This document shows positions 16,496-24,226 of a DNA stretch of 64,000 nucleotides, piece after piece (position 1 is the stretch's first letter; each line of letters starts with the position of its first letter). The stretch covers positions 1-64,000 of the forward strand of contig NZ_BAABEX010000024.1 of NCBI RefSeq assembly GCF_039540375.1, given 5' to 3'. The notes below the pieces were generated by a model. It was not told where the DNA came from. It ran no database searches and saw only the letters and a program-made list of their open reading frames with translations. Position numbers and translations under genes: made by a program. This DNA comes from Acidovorax_G lacteus. Lineage in GTDB: Bacteria > Pseudomonadota > Gammaproteobacteria > Burkholderiales > Burkholderiaceae_C.

Positions 16496-17793
16496 GCAGC
16501 CTCCGCCAGGGTGTGGGGCGCAAGGGCCTGCAGCGAACGAGCGACGGCCATGCCGGACTTGAGTCCGTCTTCATGGAAACCGTAGCCCATCCAGGCGCCG
16601 CAGAACCAGGTGTGGTGGCGGCCCTGCAACTGGCCGACCAGTTGCTGGGCCCGGATTGCTGGCAGGTCGAAGACCGGATGCGCGTACTCGTATTCGCCCA
16701 CGACGGTGGCCGGGTCGATGGGACGCACGGGATTGAGCGACACGATCACCGGTTGCTCGAACGGCAGAGGCTGCAACTGGTTGAGCCAGTAATGCAGGCA
16801 CACCTGAGCCGACTCCCGGTCGGACGCTTCGGCCCGTTCGTAATTCCAGGCCGCCCAAGCGGTACGTTGCTGCGGCAGTACCGAGGTGTCGGTGTGCAGG
16901 ACCGCGCGGTTGGGCTGGTAGCGGATCGCCCCCAGCACGGCGCGCTCCTGTAACGTGGGCGCCGCCAACAGGGCCAGCGATTGGTCGGAGTGCGTGGCCA
17001 GCACCACATGGTCGAAGTGTTCGACGAGGCCTGCCGTGTGCACGCGCACGCCCGCGTTGTCACGCTCAATGCGCAGTACGGGGGTCGAGAGGCGCTTGTC
17101 GGCAATTCCGGACAGGATGCGCTCCACATAGTGGCGTGCGCCGCCCGTCACCGTCCACCACTGCGGCCGGTCGTTCACCTGGATCAGCCCGTGGTTGTGG
17201 CAGAACCGGATCATGGTGGCCACGGGGAACTTGAGCATCTGGTCGGTGGGACAGCTCCAGATGCAGCCCAGCATGGGCAGGAAGTACCAGTCGCGGAAAG
17301 CCTCGCCAAACCGGTGCTCCTGCAGGAACTCGCCCAGCGGCTGCATCAACGACTGTTCGGCGTTCGCTTCGGCAATGCGGGTGCACAGCCGGTTGAAGCG
17401 CAGCAAATCCATCAGCATGCCCAGAAAGCGGGGGCTTGCGAGATTGCGGCGCTGCGCGAACACGGTGGACAGGTTGGAGCCGCTCCACTCCAGCGGCCCG
17501 CGCCCGGGGCGCGGCGCCTGCACCGAGAACGACATGTCGGACTTGGCCGTTGCCACGCCCAGTTCGGCCAGCAGGCGGATCAGGTTGGGGTAAGTGCGTT
17601 CGTTGAAAACCAGGAACCCGGTGTCCACGCCGTGGGTGACCGTGCCGCGGGCCGTGGGCAGCGTGACGTCTACGGTGTGCGTATGACCCCCGAAGTAGTC
17701 ACCCGCCTCGTAGAGGGTGACATGCGCGTGGTCTTTCAGGAGGTGGGCAGCTCCCAGGCCCGAGATGCCGGAGCCGACGATCGCGACTCTCAT
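16492..17793 (-). CDS. FAD-dependent oxidoreductase (flavin amine-oxidase-like), first gene of lipid operon
   Basis: A 433-residue flavoprotein with the N-terminal dinucleotide fold MRVAIVGSGISGLGAAHLL (GxGxxG) and EAGDYFGGHTHTVDV, typical of the 'NAD/FAD-binding protein' group linked to cyclopropane/furan lipid genes. The analogous alphaproteobacterial protein acts as a fatty-acyl desaturase in furan fatty acid synthesis; the reaction here is inferred. A GGGAG ribosome site lies 6 nt before the ATG. It is preceded by a 250-bp leader with strong secondary structure and starts a chain of eight genes overlapping or spaced by less than 30 nt. Confidence 0.93.
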   Translation of the reverse strand: MRVAIVGSGISGLGAAHLLKDHAHVTLYEAGDYFGGHTHTVDVTLPTARGTVTHGVDTGFLVFNERTYPNLIRLLAELGVATAKSDMSFSVQAPRPGRGPLEWSGSNLSTVFAQRRNLASPRFLGMLMDLLRFNRLCTRIAEANAEQSLMQPLGEFLQEHRFGEAFRDWYFLPMLGCIWSCPTDQMLKFPVATMIRFCHNHGLIQVNDRPQWWTVTGGARHYVERILSGIADKRLSTPVLRIERDNAGVRVHTAGLVEHFDHVVLATHSDQSLALLAAPTLQERAVLGAIRYQPNRAVLHTDTSVLPQQRTAWAAWNYERAEASDRESAQVCLHYWLNQLQPLPFEQPVIVSLNPVRPIDPATVVGEYEYAHPVFDLPAIRAQQLVGQLQGRHHTWFCGAWMGYGFHEDGLKSGMAVARSLQALAPHTLAEAA

Positions 17794-17829
17794 GGGCGGC
17801 TCCCTGCCGGAGCGGCCCGGAATAAAAAG

Positions 17830-17922
17830 GTTGCGAAGCGTCCCGAAACGAAAAAGAGAGGGAGGGAGGAGAAGCGCTCCAGGAGGTCAGTCGGGACACA
17901 GGGGCCCGAAAGGCTTCGCAAC
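17830..17922 (-). promoter_or_regulatory. structured leader: nested inverted repeats upstream of the lipid operon
   Basis: Two perfectly complementary pairs are nested: GTTGCGAAGC (17830-17839) with GCTTCGCAAC (17913-17922), and inside it GTCCCGA (17840-17846) with TCGGGAC (17891-17897). In the minus-strand RNA this would make a 17-bp stem interrupted by a one-sided 15-nt bulge, closing about 36 nt before the start codon. The ~44-nt loop is strikingly C/U-rich (CTCCTCCCTCCCTCTCTTTT), complementary to purine-rich ribosome sites. Confidence 0.6.
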
Positions 17923-17959
17923 GTCAAACTGGTGGGGCGTGTGCAGCGCCCTGTTGTGG

Positions 17960-17989
17960 TCAAGAGTGAGGGCGCCCTGCGAAAGTTCC
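17960..17989 (-). promoter_or_regulatory. candidate ECF-sigma-type promoter for the lipid operon
   Basis: On the minus strand, GGAACTT (17983-17989) is followed after 17 bp by TCTTGA (17960-17965). GGAAC is the classic -35 of RpoE-like ECF sigma factors. This is a pattern match only; the predicted transcript would carry the structured leader. Confidence 0.3.
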
Positions 17990-18043
17990 AGGGGCGCTGC
18001 AGAAAATTTTGAGAAAAAGGGACAGCATGGGGCATGGGGCACC

Positions 18044-18667
18044 TCAACGGGAGGGAGCAAGGGCTAACTGCTGCTCGATCGCGCGGACCAGGCCGCGGCT
18101 GTCGGGCGCAGTGAAGCTGGAGTAGCTGTCGATGACCTTGCCGTCCCGGCCGATCAGGTACTTGTGGAAATTCCATTTGGGCGCCGTGCCCGTCGCTTCG
18201 GCCAGCTGTCGGAAAAACGGGCTGGCCTGCGGCCCCGTCACCTGGCTCTTGGCAAACATCGGAAACTTCACGCCGAAGGTGTTTTCGCAGAACTCTGCGA
18301 TCTGCTGGTTGGAGCCGGTTTCTTGCGAGAAGTCATTGGACGGGAAGCCCAGTACGACCAAACCGCGGTCTTTGTATTTGGCGTGCAGCGCTTCCAGGCC
18401 CTTGTACTGCCCCGTGAACCCGCAGTAGCTGGCCGTGTTGACCACCAGCAGCACTTTGCCGGCGTACTGGCACAGCGATTGCGGCTTTTCATCCTGCAGG
18501 CGTGGGAAGGTGTGCTGCAGCACGCCGGGGCAAGCGGCCGCGCTGCCGGCTACAGCCGGGGCGGGAGCGGTCGATGCGTTGGCCTGCGCCGCGGGCAGCC
18601 ATGCGGCAGCCGCCAAGGCCATCCCCCAGGTTCTACCGAGGCGCCAGTAACGAGAGAATCCGGGCAT
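18044..18667 (-). CDS. glutathione peroxidase family protein with signal peptide
   Basis: A 207-residue thiol peroxidase. An N-terminal hydrophobic signal (about 12-31) ending AAQANAS suggests export, unusual for the family, whose members are mostly cytoplasmic. The core shows VVNTASYCGFTGQYKGLEAL (peroxidatic Cys82 in place of selenocysteine), GFPSNDFSQETGSN with C127 as probable resolving Cys, and KWNFHKYLIGRDG (Trp165). It reduces lipid or organic hydroperoxides. The start was fixed by GGAGG five bases before the ATG. It lies between the photoreceptor-like regulator and the lipid operon. Confidence 0.93.
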   Translation of the reverse strand: MPGFSRYWRLGRTWGMALAAAAWLPAAQANASTAPAPAVAGSAAACPGVLQHTFPRLQDEKPQSLCQYAGKVLLVVNTASYCGFTGQYKGLEALHAKYKDRGLVVLGFPSNDFSQETGSNQQIAEFCENTFGVKFPMFAKSQVTGPQASPFFRQLAEATGTAPKWNFHKYLIGRDGKVIDSYSSFTAPDSRGLVRAIEQQLALAPSR

Positions 18668-18696
18668 TCCAACCTCCACCGTCTGTTGTTCTGGAC

Positions 18697-18725
18697 AATT
18701 TAACCGCTTCATCATTTTTTGTCCA
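18697..18725 (-). promoter_or_regulatory. sigma70-type promoter of the glutathione peroxidase gene
   Basis: On the minus strand TGGACA (18720-18725) and TAAATT (18697-18702) are separated by exactly 17 bp, 30 bp before the start codon. Just upstream of the -35 is the repeated element TTGTA/TTGTAC (TTGTAATTTGTAC, 18732-18744), a candidate operator for the divergent LitR-like regulator. Confidence 0.55.
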
Positions 18726-18820
18726 CTGCAGTTGTAATTTGTACTGATTGGTTTACGCGGCAAGCACGCCTTTGGATGCACCGCGGGTGAACTTTCTTGC
18801 CTGTTTTGCTGGAGCTGCCC

Positions 18821-19786
18821 ATGACCGAGTATTCCGCCGGCCCCTCGCAGGGCTGGCCCATTGCCGCCGTGGAGCGTGACACCGGGCTGCCCAAGGACAC
18901 CCTGCGCGTCTGGGAGCGGCGGTACGGATTCCCGCGGCCGCAGCGCGATGCCGCCGGTGAGCGGCTGTACCCGACCGAGCAGGTGCACCAGCTGCGCATG
19001 TTGCGCCGCCTCCTCGATGCCGGACACCGCCCCCGGCACATCGTGGGCTTGCCGCTGACCGAACTCCAGGCGCTCGATCCGTCGGGCGGCAGTGCGCAAC
19101 CGACCCCGGCAGCCTGCGCCCCCGTTCATCGGCAGGAACCGGCCCTGCTGACGGTGCTGCGCCGCCACGATGCGATGGCTCTGCAAGATGCGTTGATGCA
19201 GGCGCTGCGTGTGCAGGGAGCGGCTGCGTTCGTGGTGCAAACGGCAGCCCCAGCTGTCGAAGCCGTTGGGCAGGCCTGGATCGAGGGTCGGCTGGAGGTG
19301 TTTGAAGAGCACCTGTTCACCCAGACCTTGCTGGCTGTGCTGCAGCAAGCGTCTGTGCCAGCGCCCGGTGGTCCACCGCTGCGAGGGCCGCGGGTCGTGC
19401 TCACCACCCTGCCGCAAGAGCCCCACGGACTCGGCCTGCAGATGGTGCGGGTGCTGCTGGCCAGCCTGGGCAGCGAGGCCATCGTGCTGGGGCCGCAGTT
19501 GCCGGTGTCCGATGCGCTGCGGGCGGTGCAGGCCTACCGGGCCGATGTGCTGGCCCTGAGTTGCACCGCGCTGGTGCCTGATCGCGCGCTGCACGCGGGG
19601 CTGCAGCAGTTGCGCGCGGGGCTGCCCGCGGATGTGGTGCTATGGGTCGGGGGGGCACACCCGCGCTTGCGCAAGGCCTTGCCCGAGGGCGTGCAGGCCA
19701 TCACGGATCTGGCCTTGCTGCCACAGGCCGTGCAGGCCTGGCGCGAACTCAAAGCATCGCCAGCAGGCGCTCCAGCGACAGATTGA
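18821..19786 (+). CDS. MerR-family regulator with cobalamin-binding domain (LitR/CarH-type B12 photoreceptor)
   Basis: A 321-residue regulator. Residues 11-80 form a MerR helix-turn-helix (WPIAAVERDTGLPKDTLRVWERRYGF). The C-terminal part is a helical cap plus Rossmann B12 domain with the two diagnostic motifs: W153-x9-E163H164 on the cap, and E200PHGLG205 (ExHxxG) supplying the lower axial His202. These are the signatures of light sensors that bind adenosylcobalamin and release DNA on illumination. The ATG follows GGAG by six bases; an upstream TTG is unlikely. The gene is divergent from the peroxidase. Its 3' end overlaps the next, convergent gene by 38 bp. Confidence 0.88.
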   Translation: MTEYSAGPSQGWPIAAVERDTGLPKDTLRVWERRYGFPRPQRDAAGERLYPTEQVHQLRMLRRLLDAGHRPRHIVGLPLTELQALDPSGGSAQPTPAACAPVHRQEPALLTVLRRHDAMALQDALMQALRVQGAAAFVVQTAAPAVEAVGQAWIEGRLEVFEEHLFTQTLLAVLQQASVPAPGGPPLRGPRVVLTTLPQEPHGLGLQMVRVLLASLGSEAIVLGPQLPVSDALRAVQAYRADVLALSCTALVPDRALHAGLQQLRAGLPADVVLWVGGAHPRLRKALPEGVQAITDLALLPQAVQAWRELKASPAGAPATD

Positions 19787-20948
19787 CGCGCACGTCCTTG
19801 AGCGCTACCACCGAGGCAATCTTCCACTGCGACAGCGCGGTATCGCGCGGAATAAACTCCCCGGTGGCCATGCCCTGGCGGTTCATGACCACGGCCACGC
19901 GCGGCGTGGTGGCGCTGGCACCGCGGCGCAGTACCACGGCCACCTCTTGCGTGATCAGCCGCACGAAGGAGCCCGGCGGGTACACCCCCAGCGCCTTGAC
20001 CAGGGCCGCACCGGCTTCGTCCACCTTGCGTTCCTCGTCGTAGTAGCTGGCCTGCATGGCCGCGGTGGCGGGCATGGGCCAGCGGTTGGCGCGGGGCGCG
20101 AGGCGGGCGGCAAACACGTCGGCGCGCTGCACCAGGCGGGCCATCTGCTGCGCGGGGCTGCGATCGGCCAGCGGGCCTGGGCTGCGGTCGTGGTGGCAGC
20201 GCACGGCTTCGAGCCAGTCGGCGTCCTGCACGCCCAGCGAATGCAGCACGGCCTCGGAGCGTGCAGCGTGGTGCTGGATCGAGGCAATCTGGCGGCTTGT
20301 CAGCGGCTGTGCCTGCTGGGCGAGCTGGTCCTGCAGCTCGGTCATGCCGATGTTCATGCTCAGCGCCACACGGCCCACCTGCAGCACGCGCACCTCGGGC
20401 CAGCGCAGCACCGAGCGCGCGGCCAGCATGCAGGCGCAGCTCACCAGCATGGCGTGGGTAGCGCTGTACATGCGCGTTTCCTGGGTCGACAAATACACCA
20501 GCGCGAGCAGCGTGGCATCGGGTGCCTGGGTGCAGCGGCGCACCAGCTCTTCGTGCAGTTGCTCGAACCGGAGCAGAAACTCGCCCTCGTCTGGCGCGCG
20601 CAGCAGGCGCGTGGCGTGCAGCTGCAACGCGGGCCAGTCGAGCGACTGGCGCTCCTCGCGCTCGCGGTCCCGGTGTGCGACCGGAATCTTGACCGCCGCC
20701 AGCTCGCCCAGCGAGGTGTCGGCCATCAGCATCTTCTGCAGCTGCGCCAGGTAGGCGCGGTGGCTGTCGCCCGACTCGTCCACGTCCACGCACAGCTGGC
20801 GGCCCCGGGCGACCAGACTGTCGAGTTCCTCGCGGCTGCCGATCACATATCCGCGGCCGGCCAGCAGCACGCCGTCGGTGCCGCGCAGCATGAAGGGCAG
20901 CGGCTGGCCGATCTGGATCGTGTCGATGTTGAGCGGGACGAGGTTCAT
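19749..20948 (-). CDS. degenerate HD-GYP-like protein
   Basis: A 399-residue cytoplasmic protein. The N-terminal ~90 residues resemble the DUF3391-type extension (IDTIQIGQPLPF ... CVDVDESGDS) common before HD-GYP domains. The HD-GYP region is recognisable: THAMLV (H165), then SMNIGM (197-202) where a functional enzyme has HDIGK, IQHHAARS, and CHHDRSPG (251-258) where HHE-x-GxGYP is expected. Loss of the HD dyad and the GYP motif predicts no cyclic-di-GMP phosphodiesterase activity; it may be a binding or scaffold protein. Confidence 0.75.
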   Translation of the reverse strand: MNLVPLNIDTIQIGQPLPFMLRGTDGVLLAGRGYVIGSREELDSLVARGRQLCVDVDESGDSHRAYLAQLQKMLMADTSLGELAAVKIPVAHRDREREERQSLDWPALQLHATRLLRAPDEGEFLLRFEQLHEELVRRCTQAPDATLLALVYLSTQETRMYSATHAMLVSCACMLAARSVLRWPEVRVLQVGRVALSMNIGMTELQDQLAQQAQPLTSRQIASIQHHAARSEAVLHSLGVQDADWLEAVRCHHDRSPGPLADRSPAQQMARLVQRADVFAARLAPRANRWPMPATAAMQASYYDEERKVDEAGAALVKALGVYPPGSFVRLITQEVAVVLRRGASATTPRVAVVMNRQGMATGEFIPRDTALSQWKIASVVALKDVRVNLSLERLLAML

Positions 20949-21037
20949 GGCGGCCGGTGCGGAGCCCGCCGATTATGTAACGCCAGGGTGCACTGTGCAG
21001 GCAGGAACGCGGGGCAGAAGCCCCGCAGTTTTCCCGA

Positions 21038-24000
21038 TTACGCCGAACCTGTCTTGGGCGGCACAGCCGGCGCTGGCTCTACGGGTGCGTCCCGGTGGCC
21101 GATGCGCCGGCCCAAGCGCAGCAGCCATTGGCCCAGGTCGTCGATCCAGGTGAACACCGCCGGAATCACCAGCAGGCTCAAGAAGGTCGAGGTGATGAGC
21201 CCGCCGATCACCGCCACAGCCATGGGCGAGCGGAAGCTCGCATCGGCCGCCCCAAAGCCCACGGCAATCGGCAGCATGCCCGCGCCCATGGCCAGCGTGG
21301 TCATGATGATGGGCCGCGCGCGTTTGTGGCAGGCGTCCATCAGCGCATCGAAGCGGCTCATGCCCTGCTCGCGCCGCGCGACGATTGCGTACTCCACCAG
21401 CAGGATGGAGTTTTTGGTCGCAATGCCCATGAGCATGATCAGCCCGATCAGCGAAGGCATGGAGAAGCTCTTTTGCGCCATCAGCAGGCCCACGAAGGCA
21501 CCGCCCAGCGACAGCGGCAGCGCGGCCAGGATGGTGACCGGGTGCAGGAAGTCCTTGAACAGCAGCACCAGCACGATGTAGATGCACAGCACGCCGGTGA
21601 GCATGGCCAGGCCGAAGCTGGCGAACAGCTCGCCCATGACTTCCGCGTCGCCCACCGTCACCTGGCGCACACCCGGCGGCAGGTTCTGGATCGACGGCAG
21701 CGCCTCGACCGCCTTGGTCACCTCGCCCAGCGGCAGGCCCGACAGCTCGATTTCGAAGTTCACGTTGCGGGCGCGGTCGTAGCGGTCCACCACGGCCGGG
21801 CCGGCGCTGAACTCCAGCGTGGCCACCTGCGACAGCAGCACCGGCCCGCGCGCGCCCGGCACCGTCAGACGCTCCAGCACGGCCAGGTCCTGGCGCGCAC
21901 TGTCCTGCAGCTTGACCACGATGGGCACCTGGCGCGAAGCCAGGTTGAGCTTGGGCAGCGCCACGTCGTAGTCGCCCAGCGTGGCAATGCGCAGGGTTTC
22001 GGCAATGGCGGCGCTGGTCACGCCCAAGTCTGCGGCGCGCGCAAAGTCGGGGCGCACGGCGATCTCGGAGCGCACCAGGCTGGCCGTGGACGCCACGTTG
22101 CCCAGCCCCGGGATCGTGCGCAGGTCTTTCTCGACGGCCAGCGCCGCCTGCGACAGGGCCTGCGGATCGTCGCCGGTGAGCACGAGCACGTACTTCTCGC
22201 CCGACCCACCCAGGCCGACCTTGCTGCGCACGCCGGGCAGCGGCTCCAGCGCGGTGCGGATGCGGTTTTCGATCACCTGCTTGCGGGGCCGGTCCCCACG
22301 CGGGTCGAGCAGGATGGTCAGCGTGGCCTTGCGGGTTTCGGCTGTGCCCGCGCCCATGAACGGGTCGGCCCCGGCCGAGCCGCCGCCAATCGTGGTGTAG
22401 ACGCTTTGCACATGGTCGAGCGCGGCAATGCGCTGGCGCGCGTCTTCGGCGCTGGCGCGCGTCTGGGCCAGTGTGGCGCCCGGGGGCAGCTCCAGGTACA
22501 CCTGGGTCTGCGAGTTGTCATCCGGCGGGATGAAGCCCGTGGGCAGCAGCGGAATGAGCGCCAGCGACCCGGCAAAGAACACCGCCGTGGCCAGGAAGGT
22601 GATGCCGCGGTGGCGCACGCACCAGGCGGCCCAGCGCAGGTAGGTGGGCATCCAGCGCGGCTCGCGCTCGGCGTCCACGATGGGCTTGAGCATGTAGGCC
22701 GCCATCATGGGCGTGAGCATGCGCGCCACCACCAGGCTGGCAAACACTGCGAGCGCGGCCGTCCAGCCAAACTGCTTGAAGAACTTGCCCGCAATGCCGC
22801 TCATGAAGGCGGTGGGCAAAAACACCGCGATCAGCGTGAAGGTGGTCGCAATCACCGCGAGGCCGATCTCGTCGGCCGCCTCCATGGCCGCCTGCAGGGG
22901 CGTTTTGCCCATGCGCAGGTGGCGCACGATGTTTTCGACCTCCACGATGGCGTCGTCCACCAGGATGCCCACCACCAGCGACAGCGCCAGCAGCGTGATC
23001 ACGTTGATGGAAAAGCCCAGCAGGTACATGCCGATAAAGGCCGGAATCACCGACAGCGGCAGCGCCACGGCCGACACGAAGGTGGCGCGCCAGTCGCGCA
23101 GGAAGAACCACACCACCACCACCGCGAGGAACGCGCCCTCGTACAGCAGTTGCATGGAGCCGTCGTATTCCTCCTGCACGGGCTGCACGAAATTGAAGGC
23201 CTCGGTGATCTCCAGGTCGGGGTGCTGTGCGCGCAATTCGGCCAGCGCCTGTTGCACGGCCGCGCCCACCTCGACTTCGCTCGCGCCCTTGCTGCGCGCG
23301 ACCTCAAAGCCCACCACCGGCTTGCCGTTGAGCAGGGCCAGCGCGCGGGGCTCGGCAATCGTGTCCTGCACCGTGGCCACCTGGTCGAGGCGGATGGAGC
23401 GTCCGTCGGGCAGCGCCAGCGTCAGCGCGGCCAGCTCCTGCGCCGTCTGTACCGTGGCCAGCGTGCGCACGGGCTGCTCGGCGCCGCCCACGTCGGTGCG
23501 GCCGCCCGCGCTTTCGATCTGCACCTGCCGCAGCTGGCGCGAGATATCGGCGGCGGTGGCGCCCAGGGCCTGTAGCTTCAGCGGGTCGAGCGCCACATGC
23601 ACCTGGCGGTCCACGCCGCCCACGCGGTTGACCGCGCCCACGCCGCGTACGGCCAGCAGCTTCTTGGCCACGTCGTTGTCCACAAACCAGGACAGCGCCT
23701 CGTCGTCGAGCCGCGGCGGCGCATCCGCACTGGCGGGCACCGATCGGATGGTGAAGGCCAGCACCGGCTGCGCGGCCAGGTCCATCTTCGAGACGATGGG
23801 ATCGCGCACGTCACCCGGCAGGTCGCCACGCACGCGGGCCACGGCCGAGCGCACGTCGTCCAGCGCCTCTTGTGTGGGTTTCTCCAGGCGGAACTCGGCC
23901 GTGATCGTGGCCCCGCCGTCCTGTACCTTGGTGTAGATGTGCTTGAGCCCCTGCAGCGTGGCGATGCTGTTTTCGATCTTGCGCGCCACATCGTTTTCCA

Positions 24001-24175
24001 GCTGCGTGGGCGAGGCGCCGGGCAGCGCCACCGTGACCGAGATGGTCGGCAGATCGATGTCCGGGAAGTTCTGCACCTTCATGGCCTTGAAGGACAGCAG
24101 GCCGCCGAAGGTCAGCAGCACGAACAGCATCAGCGCCGGGATGGGGTTGCGGATCGACCATGCGGAAACATTCAT
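21038..24175 (-). CDS. RND efflux transporter permease subunit (AcrB/MexF family, HAE1)
   Basis: The 1045-residue inner-membrane pump uses the proton gradient to expel drugs or solvents through the MFP and outer-membrane partners encoded just before it. It shows the usual 12 helices and two large periplasmic loops, the TM4 proton relay in LVVGILVDDAIVEVENIVRH and the TM10-11 motif MLMGIATKNSILLVEYAI. It starts 12 nt after the MFP stop with AGGAG overlapping the MFP's TAA. Substrate specificity is not readable. Confidence 0.96.
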   Translation of the reverse strand: MNVSAWSIRNPIPALMLFVLLTFGGLLSFKAMKVQNFPDIDLPTISVTVALPGASPTQLENDVARKIENSIATLQGLKHIYTKVQDGGATITAEFRLEKPTQEALDDVRSAVARVRGDLPGDVRDPIVSKMDLAAQPVLAFTIRSVPASADAPPRLDDEALSWFVDNDVAKKLLAVRGVGAVNRVGGVDRQVHVALDPLKLQALGATAADISRQLRQVQIESAGGRTDVGGAEQPVRTLATVQTAQELAALTLALPDGRSIRLDQVATVQDTIAEPRALALLNGKPVVGFEVARSKGASEVEVGAAVQQALAELRAQHPDLEITEAFNFVQPVQEEYDGSMQLLYEGAFLAVVVVWFFLRDWRATFVSAVALPLSVIPAFIGMYLLGFSINVITLLALSLVVGILVDDAIVEVENIVRHLRMGKTPLQAAMEAADEIGLAVIATTFTLIAVFLPTAFMSGIAGKFFKQFGWTAALAVFASLVVARMLTPMMAAYMLKPIVDAEREPRWMPTYLRWAAWCVRHRGITFLATAVFFAGSLALIPLLPTGFIPPDDNSQTQVYLELPPGATLAQTRASAEDARQRIAALDHVQSVYTTIGGGSAGADPFMGAGTAETRKATLTILLDPRGDRPRKQVIENRIRTALEPLPGVRSKVGLGGSGEKYVLVLTGDDPQALSQAALAVEKDLRTIPGLGNVASTASLVRSEIAVRPDFARAADLGVTSAAIAETLRIATLGDYDVALPKLNLASRQVPIVVKLQDSARQDLAVLERLTVPGARGPVLLSQVATLEFSAGPAVVDRYDRARNVNFEIELSGLPLGEVTKAVEALPSIQNLPPGVRQVTVGDAEVMGELFASFGLAMLTGVLCIYIVLVLLFKDFLHPVTILAALPLSLGGAFVGLLMAQKSFSMPSLIGLIMLMGIATKNSILLVEYAIVARREQGMSRFDALMDACHKRARPIIMTTLAMGAGMLPIAVGFGAADASFRSPMAVAVIGGLITSTFLSLLVIPAVFTWIDDLGQWLLRLGRRIGHRDAPVEPAPAVPPKTGSA

Positions 24176-24182
24176 GGCGATT

Positions 24183-24226
24183 GCTCCTTATTTTGTAGCG
24201 GCTTGTGCTTGACTTTGCTGGGTTGG
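24183..24226. repeat. dispersed repeat, copy B (half copy within adaptor gene end)
   Basis: TTTTGTAGCGGCTTGTGCTTGACTTTGCTGGGTT matches copies C and D read in reverse. It encodes the last ~11 residues and the stop codon of the efflux adaptor and runs up to the permease ribosome site. The second hairpin arm is missing. Confidence 0.7.

Noticed and set aside
21095..23575. 826-codon plus-strand open frame opposite the RND permease
   Set aside because: Same low-complexity antisense composition; the permease on the other strand is certain.
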